From Thermococcus barossii (lineage in GTDB: Archaea > Methanobacteriota_B > Thermococci > Thermococcales > Thermococcaceae), in the NCBI RefSeq assembly GCF_002214465.1, contig NZ_CP015101.1:1371013-1435012 (forward strand): a stretch of 64,000 nucleotides of DNA, given 5' to 3'. Positions 21,207 through 29,458 of this stretch are shown here, piece by piece. The notes under the pieces were generated by a model, which worked only from the letters and a program-made list of their open reading frames with translations, did no database searches and was not told the DNA's origin. The position numbers and the translations under genes were made by a program. Within the stretch, counting starts at the first letter, position 1. Every line of letters starts with the position of its first letter.

Positions 21207-21552
21207 GAAAACGACCTTTCTGGCGAGAGGTTGATCAGGACACACAATCCCTCTTGATTCGTAGCTCCATTTAGGTCCAAAGGGACTATCGATTTGGGAA
21301 ATTCATTTTGGAAGCGCTAAGAACGTGAACCTCTATCCAAGCTCCTCCCCGACAGCAACTCATGCTTTGACATTCTTCGCCCGAGAAGAGCAAAAGTCGT
21401 TTGTTTTTCATAATTTGCCCTCAAATTGGCAATCACAGTGTTCCACTTTCCAAGGAGTCAAAAAGGAGCAATCCACCGGACAAGCCAAAGAGCATTATTC
21501 CTGAACCCAAGGCCACTCTGGGATTATGAGCAGGTAATCCCCATCCCCGGTG
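21207..21552. other. 346-base stretch without recognisable gene between two tRNA genes
   Basis: This gap between tRNA-Val and the convergent tRNA-Arg is richer in A+T than its surroundings and much longer than other gaps. The longest notable frame is a 41-codon minus-strand ORF (about 21284-21409) with no ribosome binding site. I see no repeat of the tRNA 3' end that would mark an attachment site. It may be a decayed gene or an insertion remnant. Confidence 0.4.
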
Positions 21553-21630
21553 TGGCGGGCCGGGCGGGATTTGAACCCGCGACCTTCGGCTCCGGAGGCC
21601 GACGCCCTGTCCCGACTAGGCCACCGGCCC
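21553..21630 (-). tRNA. tRNA-Arg (CCG)
   Basis: On the minus strand, acceptor GGGCCGG pairs with CCGGCCC; the anticodon stem TCGGC/GCCGA holds the loop CTCCGGA with anticodon CCG; discriminator G with CCA encoded at 21553-21555. A TATA-like TTTTTAAATTC (about 21655-21665) lies upstream on its strand. Confidence 0.95.
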
Positions 21631-21717
21631 ACACCCATAGGTATTCCCGGAGTGAATTTAAAAACCTAATCACTCTTGAGAATGAACCCAAGTGTGCATT
21701 GGAGTATCGAAAAGCGC

Positions 21718-21754
21718 AAAAACTTTTTATCCTGGGCACCCTACTTAAGATAGG
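21718..21754 (+). promoter_or_regulatory. Promoter and possible operator of the BlaI-like operon
   Basis: TATA-like AAAAACTTTTTATCC at 21718-21732 is followed by CCTACTTAAGATAGG at 21740-21754, with CCTA/TAGG arms around a TTAA core. It lies at the expected transcript start, 18 bases before the repressor ATG, where an autoregulatory operator would be expected. GGAGAAGGAGG then serves as ribosome binding site. Confidence 0.45.
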
Positions 21755-21771
21755 AGAAGGAGGAATGAACC

Positions 21772-22137
21772 ATGGAACCGCACGAATTCAAGCTCACCGA
21801 AGAGGGTATAAAGGCTGTTCTCCCACCCCTCGAAGCCGAGATAATGGAGCACATGTGGAAGGTTCAGGTCGCCACCGCAGGCCAGGTCTACGAGTACATG
21901 AAGGTGAAGCATCCGGACATAAGGCGCTCCACCATAAGCATCCTCATGAACCGCCTGTGCGAGCGCGGCCTTCTCAAGAGGAGCGTCGAGAAGGGCAGGG
22001 GCGGGATGAGATACGTCTATTCCATAACGACAACCAGGGAGGAGTTCGAAGAGAAGGTCGTTCAGAGCATCCTCGATGCACTGATGACAAACTTCAAGGA
22101 GGCGACCTACGCGTACCTGTCCAGAATTAAAAAGTGA
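21772..22137 (+). CDS. BlaI/MecI/CopY-type winged-helix repressor
   Basis: 121 residues. PPLEAEIMEHMWKVQVATAGQVYEYM, then DIRRSTISILMNRLCERGLLKR and GGMRYVYSITTTREEFEEKVV match the winged helix and dimerisation tail of BlaI/MecI repressors (residues about 17-85 for DNA binding). In bacteria these are cleaved or released through a membrane metalloprotease (BlaR1/MecR1). Here an M48-type membrane protease gene follows after six bases, so a protease-linked repressor system is plausible. No beta-lactam link is implied. The ATG has GGAGAAGGAGG upstream. Confidence 0.82.
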   Translation: MEPHEFKLTEEGIKAVLPPLEAEIMEHMWKVQVATAGQVYEYMKVKHPDIRRSTISILMNRLCERGLLKRSVEKGRGGMRYVYSITTTREEFEEKVVQSILDALMTNFKEATYAYLSRIKK

Positions 22138-22143
22138 TGAAAG

Positions 22144-22929
22144 ATGCTGTTCATCATCATGGCCCTTGAGGTTTTACTGGCGGTGATGGCCCTAAAGGAG
22201 CTTGGCCTCAAGATAGCAGCGGCCGCCTTCGGCTCCATATTGCTCCTCTACTTCTGGGTATCCACAAGGGAGGTCAAGGGCAACTACGTGACCCTCCAGA
22301 GAAGCGAGATGCCCTGGCTCTACGACGGCATAGCAGAGATGGCCAGAAAAGCCGGGATCCCAATGCCCAGGATATACATTCTGGACGACTACATACCGAA
22401 CGCGTACTCCTTCAAAAACACCATAGTGCTCTCCCTCGGCCTCTTCGAGGTGCTCGACAGGGAGGAGATTCTTGCCGTTGCCGCCCACGAGCTCGGCCAC
22501 ATAAAGAACGGTGACACAAAGGTGTTCCCAGTACTGGCGTACGGCAGGTACCTCATGATGGTTTTCACCGGAATCCTGATACTCCTCGCACACAGGCCGA
22601 GCGTTACGCTGGCGGCACTGCTCCTCTACGGCCTCTACGAGGTCGCCAGGGCAAACTTCCTTAAGGGCAGGGAATTCCTGGCAGACGAGTCGGCTCTCAG
22701 ACTCCTGGACGTGCCCATGAGCCTAAAGCACGCCCTTGAGGAGCTCAAGTACTACGAGGACCTGAGGGCCGATGTAAGGCTGAGCGCCGTGCCCAGCATA
22801 GAGCCCAGCATAGAGAGGCGCCAGAAGGTTCCGAGGATAGAAACCCACCCGAGCTACGATGAGAGGATATTCAGGATACTCGTTGAAATTCACGGCAACA
22901 ATATGTTCAACCAGCGCATGATGCAGTGA
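22144..22929 (+). CDS. Membrane M48-family zinc metalloprotease (HtpX-like)
   Basis: 261 residues. Two N-terminal membrane segments (LFIIMALEVLLAVMAL, IAAAAFGSILLLYFW) precede the protease domain with the zinc motif HELGHIKNGDT near residue 119; a further span, LMMVFTGILILLAH, follows, and the third ligand region is FLADESALRL. The C-terminal HPSYDERI is typical of HtpX-like M48 proteins. The gene starts six bases after the BlaI-like stop and is followed after six bases by the dCMP deaminase gene, so all three are probably one operon. It could degrade damaged membrane proteins, regulate the neighbouring repressor, or both. Confidence 0.87.
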   Translation: MLFIIMALEVLLAVMALKELGLKIAAAAFGSILLLYFWVSTREVKGNYVTLQRSEMPWLYDGIAEMARKAGIPMPRIYILDDYIPNAYSFKNTIVLSLGLFEVLDREEILAVAAHELGHIKNGDTKVFPVLAYGRYLMMVFTGILILLAHRPSVTLAALLLYGLYEVARANFLKGREFLADESALRLLDVPMSLKHALEELKYYEDLRADVRLSAVPSIEPSIERRQKVPRIETHPSYDERIFRILVEIHGNNMFNQRMMQ

Positions 22930-22935
22930 TGCCCC

Positions 22936-23472
22936 ATGGCGGTGGAGATAGTACTGGACAAGGAAAGGGCCGAGAGAATAAAGCGCATACGTCCGACCAA
23001 GGACGAGTACTTCATGCTCATAGCCAAGCTCGTTTCACTGAGGGCGACCTGTCCTCGCCTCAGGGTGGGCGCGGTTGCCGTGAAGGACGGCTACATCCTC
23101 GCCACCGGCTACAACGGGGCCCCGAGGGGCATGGAGCACTGCATTGACGTGGGCTGTCTCATCGTTGATGGCCACTGCCACAGGGCGGTTCACGCGGAGC
23201 AGAACGTCATAGCCATGGCGGCAAGGAAGGGCATAAGCCTCGAGGGAGCGACGCTCTACGTCACCCACTTCCCCTGCGACACCTGCTTCAAGCTGGTGAT
23301 AAACGCCGGCATAAGGGAGATAGTTTACGAGGAGATGTACCCCAACGAGGCGACGGAAATCCTCCTGAGGGAGGCACAGGAGAAGGAAATAGTCAGGATA
23401 AGGCAGTTCAGGCTCCCAAAGGAGAGGGTGAAGGCATTTCTGGAGGAGCTCTTCGGGGAGTTCGTGGATTAG
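22936..23472 (+). CDS. dCMP deaminase family protein
   Basis: 178 residues of the zinc cytidine/deoxycytidylate deaminase fold: LRVGAVAVKDGYILATGYNGAP, then HAEQN with the catalytic Glu and PCDTC with the zinc Cys pair; an extra Cys/His set (HCIDVGCL, GHCHRAVHAE) binds a structural zinc as in ComEB-like dCMP deaminases. It probably makes dUMP for thymidylate synthesis. It is the last gene of the BlaI-M48 cluster, and its stop overlaps the convergent DUF2304 stop by two to three bases. Confidence 0.9.
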   Translation: MAVEIVLDKERAERIKRIRPTKDEYFMLIAKLVSLRATCPRLRVGAVAVKDGYILATGYNGAPRGMEHCIDVGCLIVDGHCHRAVHAEQNVIAMAARKGISLEGATLYVTHFPCDTCFKLVINAGIREIVYEEMYPNEATEILLREAQEKEIVRIRQFRLPKERVKAFLEELFGEFVD

Positions 23473-23834
23473 AGTTTTTCCTCGATTTTCTCCAGCTTCT
23501 CGTTTATCTCCTCCAGCTCTATGGCCACCTTTCTCGTCAGCTCGGTTATCTCCCTCTCCGTCCTGTCCACCGCCACATAGACCTTGAGAATTAACAGGTA
23601 GGAGAGACCTATTCCCACCACAAAGAGGGCATCGAGACCCCTGCCAAGTCCGAGCAGCTGCTTTATCGCCATTGCAATCTCTATCGGAAATATCGCTATG
23701 AGGAGCATCACCACGAGGAGGGACTCCCAAAAGAGGAAATCGCCCCACTCGAACTCCTTCTTCCCGTACTTGCCCATCACGTACAGCATCAGGGCCAGCA
23801 CGACCACTATGGCTATGTACTGAACGGCGTACAT
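23469..23834 (-). CDS. DUF2304 small membrane protein
   Basis: 121 residues: three hydrophobic spans (VQYIAIVVVLALMLYVMG, LFWESLLVVMLLIAIFPI, LFVVGIGLSYLLILKVYV) and a charged coiled-coil tail (EREITELTRKVAIELEEINEKLEKIEEKL region). DUF2304 proteins usually accompany polyprenyl-phosphate glycosyltransferases, and the GT2 fusion gene ends five bases upstream. I chose the ATG at 23834 with GAGGTG upstream; the ATG at 23840 lies within one base of that site. A role as membrane partner of the glycosyltransferase is inferred. Confidence 0.8.
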   Translation of the reverse strand: MYAVQYIAIVVVLALMLYVMGKYGKKEFEWGDFLFWESLLVVMLLIAIFPIEIAMAIKQLLGLGRGLDALFVVGIGLSYLLILKVYVAVDRTEREITELTRKVAIELEEINEKLEKIEEKL

Positions 23835-23839
23835 CCCCA

Positions 23840-25162
23840 TCACCTCAGCTTGTCGAACAGCAGGTTGAGGGCTATCTTAACTCCCTCCAATACGTTCGTT
23901 CCCTTCTTCATCGAGTACTCGGTATAAACGGCCCGAATGGGCACTTCAACGATGCGGCACCGATTTTTGGCCGCTTCAATTATAATCTCACTCGAAACCG
24001 CATAGCGGTCGCAGGTTATCCTTATCCTGGCCGCGCAGTCCCGGCTAAAGCATCTCAGCCCGCTCTGGCTGTCGCTCACGTACTTCCCGGCAAAGACGGC
24101 TGTTATCGCATCGAGAACGAAGTTTCCAAAGCGCTTTACGAACGGCATCTGGCTGGTGTCTCCCTTCAGCCTCGAACCGACGGCAAAGTCTGCCAACCCC
24201 TCGGCGACGGGCTTCATGACGCGCAGGGCGTCGCTCACGAGGTGCTGGCCGTCGGCGTCGAACGTCAGTATAAGCCTAGCATTCCGCCTGAGGGCGTATG
24301 CGATTCCTGTTCCGAGAGCACCGCCCAGTCCCCTGTTGACCAGGTGCGTGAGAACGTGAACACCCTTCGAGCGGGCTATCTCCCTCGTTCTGTCTCTGGA
24401 GCCATCGTTGACGACAACTATTTCCTCCCGCCGGAAGTACCGGAGAAGATCGTCCAAGACGCCCCCCAGGGTCTTCTCCTCGTTGTAGGCCGGCACTACG
24501 ACGTAGGTGTTCAGAATGTTCTCCAGGAGGGACAGGAGACCCTTCATATCCTGCACTTCGAAGTCGGGCGTGGAATCCACCGAGAAGCTCATCCTTCCGG
24601 CGGTATGGCCGGTTATCATGACGCTCAGCGCTCCGATTTCCCTGGCCGGTAGGATGTCGTAGCCGTGGTCGCCAACGACCAGAACCCTGGTGGGTTCAAC
24701 GCCAAAGGCACCTATTATTCGTTCCAGCTGACCGGCCTTCGGTTTGAGCTCCTCAGGGGAGACGTCGTCCCGCGTCGAGACCAGTGAAAAATACTCAGAA
24801 ATGCCATGCATCTCCAGAGCCTTCATGGTCGCCTCACGGGAGCTTCTTGTCATTATCGCCATCTCAACACCCCTATCCCGCAGGAAATTCAGAACGTCAA
24901 GAACTCCATCGAAGAGGAAGCTGTCCCTTATCCTTTCGACCTCAAGCTCGACCAAGATGGAATAAAGCTCCCCGAAGTCCCTTCCGGTCTCTCTTGAGAG
25001 CCTCAGCAGGTTCTCGTACATGGGGGTCAGGTCGCCGAGGGTTTCCTCGGGTATCCCCATCTCGGAGAGCCTTGATTTGAGCTCCTCCTTCAATTCCGGA
25101 AAGGGTTTGGGCGCACCGACCAGCGTCCCGTCGAGGTCAAAAACTACGAGCCTCACGTCCAT
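23840..25162 (-). CDS. HAD phosphatase-GT2 glycosyltransferase fusion
   Basis: 440 residues in two domains. Residues 1-215 form a HAD hydrolase: FDLDGTLVG near residue 8, MTRSSREA and VVGDHGYDILPAREIGA. From about 218 a GT2 domain of the dolichyl-phosphate mannose/glucose synthase type begins: VVPAYNEEKTLGGVLDDLL, VVNDGSRDRT, NRGLGGALGTG, FDADGQH with the metal-binding DAD and DSQSGLRCFS. It probably loads a sugar from a nucleotide onto a polyprenyl phosphate. What the HAD part dephosphorylates is unclear. The ATG at 25162 (GGTGG five bases upstream) is better than the GTG at 25171. Forms an operon with DUF2304 and is divergent from the GT4 gene. Confidence 0.88.
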   Translation of the reverse strand: MDVRLVVFDLDGTLVGAPKPFPELKEELKSRLSEMGIPEETLGDLTPMYENLLRLSRETGRDFGELYSILVELEVERIRDSFLFDGVLDVLNFLRDRGVEMAIMTRSSREATMKALEMHGISEYFSLVSTRDDVSPEELKPKAGQLERIIGAFGVEPTRVLVVGDHGYDILPAREIGALSVMITGHTAGRMSFSVDSTPDFEVQDMKGLLSLLENILNTYVVVPAYNEEKTLGGVLDDLLRYFRREEIVVVNDGSRDRTREIARSKGVHVLTHLVNRGLGGALGTGIAYALRRNARLILTFDADGQHLVSDALRVMKPVAEGLADFAVGSRLKGDTSQMPFVKRFGNFVLDAITAVFAGKYVSDSQSGLRCFSRDCAARIRITCDRYAVSSEIIIEAAKNRCRIVEVPIRAVYTEYSMKKGTNVLEGVKIALNLLFDKLR

Positions 25163-25218
25163 GGTGTCCACCGAAGGGTTTATTTTTGGCCAGTCCTAAG
25201 GAATCAGGGTGTCCAAAT

Positions 25219-26127
25219 ATGATAGCGACCGCTCCGCTTATAGGTTTAACCCTGACGCTCATCCTAACCCCATATATAGCCGCGAGGATGAAAAAAGCCG
25301 GAATCGTCGGGAGAGACATTCACAAGGTGAATCAGCCGGAAGTTGCGGAAATGGGGGGCCTGGCCGTTCTCCTGTCACTCCCCGTGGCCCTGGCACCCTT
25401 CGTGAGCGGGGAAATCGCGAGGATTCTCATGGTCTTCCTGCTCTTCGGGGTCGTTGGAATCGTGGATGACCTGGCGAACCTGAGACAGCTTCACAAGGTC
25501 GTTCTCTCACTTATAGTCTCGGTTCCGGTGGCCTTCTTCAACATCGCCCCGGAGGTTAACGTATTCGGCTACGCCCTCAATCTCGGCATCCTGTATCCCC
25601 TCTTCGCGGTACTCTTCGTCACCGGCTCGGCAAACCTGGTGAACCTGCTGGCCGGCTTCAACGGCCTGGAGATGGGGACGTCCGCCATAATCCTCGGTGT
25701 TCTGGCGGCTATAACAGATGGAGAGGCGAGGCTAGTTGCCCTCGCCGGCCTGGGGGCGGTTCTCGGATTTCTCTGGTGGAACAGATACCCCGCAAGGGTT
25801 TTTCCGGGTGACACCGGAACTCTCAGCGTTGGGGCACTCGTAGGCCTCGTGGCGATTGCCGGAAAGGTCGAGGCGTACGCGGCGCTGCTCCTGATTCCCC
25901 ACTTTCTGGACTTCACGATAAAGGCAACTAGAGTTCGCTTTGGAGTGAGGAGGCACGGGAGAACGATGGTCCTGCCGGACGGGACCCTTCAGGCACCCCC
26001 GTATCCCAGCTTTCTGGGAATGATAATGAGAAGGGTCAAAGTGACTGAGCCCAAACTGGTCGCGGTTGTGTGGCTGATAGAGCTCACTCTTGGCCTTCTC
26101 GTCTGGGTTCTTCATCAATCACTTTGA
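25219..26127 (+). CDS. GT4-family polyprenyl-phosphate N-acetylaminosugar-1-phosphate transferase (AglH-like)
   Basis: 302 residues with about ten membrane spans, of the MraY/WecA/Alg7 type, which transfers HexNAc-1-phosphate from UDP-sugar to dolichyl phosphate in the first step of N-glycan assembly. Key motifs are GVVGIVDDLANL with the metal-binding DD, NLVNLLAGFNGLEMG and VFPGDTGTLSVGAL, plus a His/Arg-rich cytoplasmic loop near the end (VRRHGRTMVLPDGT). The ATG at 25219 is used; AGGGTG lies upstream. It faces the HAD-GT2/DUF2304 pair, so the three probably serve the same lipid-linked glycan. The 3' end overlaps cas6 by 44 bases on the opposite strand. Confidence 0.88.
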   Translation: MIATAPLIGLTLTLILTPYIAARMKKAGIVGRDIHKVNQPEVAEMGGLAVLLSLPVALAPFVSGEIARILMVFLLFGVVGIVDDLANLRQLHKVVLSLIVSVPVAFFNIAPEVNVFGYALNLGILYPLFAVLFVTGSANLVNLLAGFNGLEMGTSAIILGVLAAITDGEARLVALAGLGAVLGFLWWNRYPARVFPGDTGTLSVGALVGLVAIAGKVEAYAALLLIPHFLDFTIKATRVRFGVRRHGRTMVLPDGTLQAPPYPSFLGMIMRRVKVTEPKLVAVVWLIELTLGLLVWVLHQSL

Positions 26128-26833
26128 CCATTCCAAAGCCGTAGCGGGTCTTTTCACCGAAGCCGTTTTCATAGCCGAAGCGGGCTATCTCCAGGGAGCC
26201 ATGGTAGCGGAATATCATGAGGGAGCCGCGGTAGTAGGTGTCCCTTACCAGTATCCTGACGGGTTTGAACTTTATCACCTCTATCGTGAAGTCCCTCTCC
26301 TCCGGCATAGAGCCCATTATTGCCGAGTAGCGCATAAGCATGACCTTGCGGAGCTTGTCGAAGAAGGCCTCCTCGCTTGGATACAGGTCCCAGATCTTCA
26401 TCTTGTTGCCGCTCAGCTTGACCGTTCTTACCATTATCGGGCTGAGCGTTGAAAAGAGCGCCCCATCCCGTATTCTGGGCTCCTTCAAGATTTTGATGTC
26501 GTCCGCTATGAAGGCCGCATCGCCCAGCTGGAGAACCGGGCTGTCAATGAAGCCTTCAACCACGGCCTTTATCAGCTCGCTGGAGGAAGACGAGACGTAA
26601 AGGGAAACGTCATCGGAGAGCACCTTTATTCCCTTATCGGGGATAAGTTCACGCTTCCTGACCATGATACGGGAGAAGGTGAAGTAATCAACGTGACTCA
26701 CCTCAGCCTCCCGGGCTATCTCGGGCGAAACTATGGCCATTTTCTCAAGAAGCTGGGTGTAAACGTCATAGTTATAGTTGAACGGGAGAATCGTGCCCTC
26801 CTTTGCGGGCCTGAACTTTATCTCAACTCTCAT
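26084..26833 (-). CDS. cas6: Cas6-family CRISPR RNA-binding protein, probably non-catalytic
   Basis: 249 residues with the Cas6 double RRM-like layout: MRVEIKFRPAKE start, PFNYNYDVYTQLLE, LSPIMVRTV, VIKFKPVRI and the C-terminal G-rich loop GFGEKTRYGFGMVKV. The region that in P. furiosus Cas6 carries Tyr31, His46 and Lys52 reads LLEKMAIVSPEIAREAEVSH here, and in my alignment none of the three is kept; one His lies four residues further on. Non-catalytic Cas6 relatives are known in Pyrococcus. No repeat array or other cas gene is in the window. It overlaps the AglH-like 3' end and is divergent from PAN. Confidence 0.85.
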   Translation of the reverse strand: MRVEIKFRPAKEGTILPFNYNYDVYTQLLEKMAIVSPEIAREAEVSHVDYFTFSRIMVRKRELIPDKGIKVLSDDVSLYVSSSSSELIKAVVEGFIDSPVLQLGDAAFIADDIKILKEPRIRDGALFSTLSPIMVRTVKLSGNKMKIWDLYPSEEAFFDKLRKVMLMRYSAIMGSMPEERDFTIEVIKFKPVRILVRDTYYRGSLMIFRYHGSLEIARFGYENGFGEKTRYGFGMVKVIDEEPRREGQE

Positions 26834-26849
26834 TACATCCCACCCCTTG

Positions 26850-26866
26850 CTATAACCCCTTTATAG
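26850..26866 (-). promoter_or_regulatory. Inverted repeat over the cas6 TATA
   Basis: CTATAA-CCCCT-TTATAG, a perfect six-base inverted repeat 17 bases before the cas6 ATG; the minus-strand ACTATAAAGG within it can act as TATA box. A protein bound here would block cas6. Chance AT symmetry cannot be excluded. Confidence 0.4.
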
Positions 26867-26960
26867 TTGGTACTCGAAGTTAATAAGAATTTCGCAAATA
26901 AACCATGGTTCCATTACTTCAAAATTAAGTCAGGAAAAATCCGCACGTTCCGTACCAAAG

Positions 26961-26970
26961 GTATATAAAG
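26961..26970 (+). promoter_or_regulatory. TATA box of the PAN gene
   Basis: AAAGGTATATAAAG, a near-consensus box 84-92 bases before the PAN ATG, giving a leader of about 60 bases with AGAGGTG in front of the start. Confidence 0.65.
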
Positions 26971-27052
26971 CCGGGTGCCCCAAAGCATGCATGGAAAGGA
27001 TAGAGTTAAAAAGACCCTTCTACACAGTTTGAAACGTGAGAGGTGAAAGGTT

Positions 27053-28249
27053 ATGAGCGTTGAAGACGTCGGAGTTAAACCATCGGACGAGTACGATGAT
27101 TACATCATGTATCTCAAAAGGAGGATTAGACAGCTTGAACTCCAGGTGAGAACCCTGGAGGCCGATAAAGAGAGGCTGGAGAGGGAGCTTTCCCGTCTCA
27201 GGATGGAGATGTCCAGACTGAGGCAGCCCCCTGCCTTCGCGGGCACGCTCCTCGAACTGCTTGACGAGGACAGGGCGATAGTCCAGAACTACAACGGCCC
27301 GCGCTTCGTTGTAAGAATAGCCCCCTGGATAGAGCGGGAAAACCTGAGACCAGGGGCAAGGGTTGCCCTTGACCAGAGAACGATGGCCGTCGTGGAGGTC
27401 CTCCCCAGCGAGAAGGATCCGAGCGTTCTCGGCTTCGAGGTCATCGAGAGGCCTGAGGTCAGCTACAAGGACGTCGGAGGTCTGGACAAACAGCTTCAGG
27501 AGCTGAGAGAGGCAGTGGAGCTCCCACTCAGGCACCCGGAGCTCTTCGAGAAGGTCGGAATCGAACCGCCAAAGGGTGTTCTCCTCTATGGCCCTCCCGG
27601 CTGTGGAAAGACCCTCATGGCAAAGGCCCTCGCTCACGAGGTCAACGCCACCTTCATAAAGGTCGTCGGCAGCGAGCTGGTGAGGAAGTTCATCGGCGAG
27701 GGCGCCCGCTTGGTTCACGAGCTGTTCGAACTCGCCAAGGAGAAGGCCCCGACGATAATATTCATAGACGAGATAGACGCCATCGGAGCGAAGAGGATGG
27801 ACGAAACCACCGGCGGCGAGAGGGAAGTGAACAGGACCCTCATGCAACTTCTCGCCGAGATGGACGGCTTTGACCCGAGCGGTAACGTCAAGGTTATCGC
27901 TGCAACCAACAGGCCCGACATTCTTGACCCGGCCTTACTGAGGCCTGGAAGGTTTGACAGGCTAATAGAGGTTCCGCTTCCGGATTTCAGGGGCAGGCTG
28001 GAGATACTCAAGGTGCACACGAGGAAGATGAACCTCAGAGACGTTGACCTGCGCATCATAGCAGAGATGACCGAAGGAGCGAGCGGTGCCGATTTGAAGG
28101 CCATAGCGACCGAGGCGGGAATGTTCGCCATAAGGGCGAGGCGCGAGTACGTCACCCAGGATGACTTCCTCAAGGCAATAGAGAAGGTCTTCAGCTCGGA
28201 GCAGAAGCTGGCCCAGCAGATAGCCATGCACGAGGTCATGTACGGCTGA
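27053..28249 (+). CDS. pan: Proteasome-activating nucleotidase (PAN)
   Basis: A hexameric AAA+ ATPase that unfolds substrates for the 20S proteasome. It has 398 residues: N-terminal coiled coil (residues about 15-60), OB domain, then the AAA domain with Walker A GPPGCGKT at 180-187, Walker [31 protein letters not shown] and a C-terminal HbYX-type ending (MYG) that docks into the proteasome alpha ring. AGAGGTG precedes the ATG. The 3' end overlaps the convergent MFS gene by 14 bases. Confidence 0.97.
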   Translation: MSVEDVGVKPSDEYDDYIMYLKRRIRQLELQVRTLEADKERLERELSRLRMEMSRLRQPPAFAGTLLELLDEDRAIVQNYNGPRFVVRIAPWIERENLRPGARVALDQRTMAVVEVLPSEKDPSVLGFEVIERPEVSYKDVGGLDKQLQELREAVELPLRHPELFEKVGIEPPKGVLLYGPPGCGKTLMAKALAHEVNATFIKVVGSELVRKFIGEGARLVHELFELAKEKAPTIIFIDEIDAIGAKRMDETTGGEREVNRTLMQLLAEMDGFDPSGNVKVIAATNRPDILDPALLRPGRFDRLIEVPLPDFRGRLEILKVHTRKMNLRDVDLRIIAEMTEGASGADLKAIATEAGMFAIRARREYVTQDDFLKAIEKVFSSEQKLAQQIAMHEVMYG

Positions 28250-29360
28250 TTTCCTTTCTTTCCAGCTTTTCTTCCACCCGGATTATTCCCCACGCCAGCA
28301 GGTACATGGCGGGTATCGAGAGAAAGGCCCTCCCGTAACCGAAACCGTCGATGAGGAGCCCTGTCAGGTACGGACCCACCGTTGCACCGAAGAATCCAAC
28401 CATGTTGACGAAGCCCATGACGGAGCCGAGATTTTCTCCGGTTGCTTTTTCCGAGGTGTACGCTGTGACTACGGCGCCCACTGAGTAAAACGTTAACCCG
28501 AGGGGGATTATCACACAGGGAGAAGCCGTGAGGGCCAGGAGAAGGGTCAGGAGGGCGTTGAGCCCGAAGACCACGGCGATGCTTTCCCTTCCTATTCTGT
28601 CGTACAGCCGGCCGCCGAATAGAGAGCCGGCTATCCCTATAACGGAAAGGAGGGAGAACAGCAGGGATGCCATCTCAAAAGAAACGCCGGAACTCACGAG
28701 GAAAGAAACCAGAAACGTGAGGAGACCAAAGAAAGCCGCTAGAACTATGAAGTTCGCGGCGCTGAGAAGGAAAACGTTCTTCGGGATTGAGAACCTAACC
28801 CCGGAGGGCCTGGAGACCTCCCCCCTGACGGCGAAGGCCAGGGCAACGCCAATTACGAGGCTCATGGCCGAGAGCACAAGAAAGGCGTACCTCCACTCAA
28901 GATTCACCGCCACCGGGACGGCTATCAGAGGAGCCAACCCGCTCCCCACCGGAGGGCCCACCATGAAGACGCCCAGTGCGGAGCCCTTCCTCTCCCTGTA
29001 AACATCGCTTATAAGCGCGGTGGCCGGGGCGTAGTACAGACCGGAGAAGATGCCGTACAGCGCCCGGACCGCGAGAAGCTCCCAGTAATGACGTGCGAAA
29101 ATTATGAGGGCCGATGAGAGGGAGTAGCCGATTATGCTCAGGACGAGGAGCCTCTTCCTGCCAAAGCGGTCCCCGATATAACCAGCGGGGACCTGCGTTA
29201 AGGCGTAGGGAAGCAGGAGGGCCGTCATTAGAAGTCCTGCCTCGGCGTTGTTTATCCCGAACTCCGCCTTTATCATGGGGATGAGGGGCGGGATGGCCAT
29301 CCTGTGGGCGTAGTTGAAGACCCAGCCGAGGCTCACCAGGGCAAGGAGCTTCTTCCTCAT
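28236..29360 (-). CDS. MFS transporter
   Basis: 374 residues, about 12 membrane spans. The MFS signature between spans 2 and 3 is [15 protein letters not shown], and its repeat in the second half is [13 protein letters not shown]. The first half carries [20 protein letters not shown]. The substrate cannot be read from sequence; the composition resembles drug or sugar exporters of archaea. The start at 29360 has little ribosome binding site; a TATA-like GGCTTTTAAAC (29381-29392 region) about 25-30 bases upstream suggests a leaderless message. Confidence 0.85.
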   Translation of the reverse strand: MRKKLLALVSLGWVFNYAHRMAIPPLIPMIKAEFGINNAEAGLLMTALLLPYALTQVPAGYIGDRFGRKRLLVLSIIGYSLSSALIIFARHYWELLAVRALYGIFSGLYYAPATALISDVYRERKGSALGVFMVGPPVGSGLAPLIAVPVAVNLEWRYAFLVLSAMSLVIGVALAFAVRGEVSRPSGVRFSIPKNVFLLSAANFIVLAAFFGLLTFLVSFLVSSGVSFEMASLLFSLLSVIGIAGSLFGGRLYDRIGRESIAVVFGLNALLTLLLALTASPCVIIPLGLTFYSVGAVVTAYTSEKATGENLGSVMGFVNMVGFFGATVGPYLTGLLIDGFGYGRAFLSIPAMYLLAWGIIRVEEKLERKEISRT

Positions 29361-29413
29361 GCTCTTCGATAAGCAGTTTAACGTTTAAAAGCCTGTTGGA
29401 CAGGAACGGCCAA

Positions 29414-29424
29414 CTACCTTTATA
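29414..29424 (+). promoter_or_regulatory. TATA box of rio2
   Basis: ACCTTTATAAATCC about 40 bases before the rio2 ATG. Between it and the MFS promoter lies GTTGG...CCAAC (29394-29413), a five-base inverted repeat of unknown meaning. Confidence 0.55.
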
Positions 29425-29458
29425 AATCCCTGCCGGAAACCGACCTCAGGGAAGGGAG

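Noticed and set aside
21426-22130. A 234-codon frame crossing tRNA-Arg
   Set aside because: It passes through the tRNA gene and is out of frame with the BlaI-like gene.
26084-27052. A CRISPR array near cas6
   Set aside because: I looked for direct repeats of 28-37 bases on both sides of cas6 and saw none.
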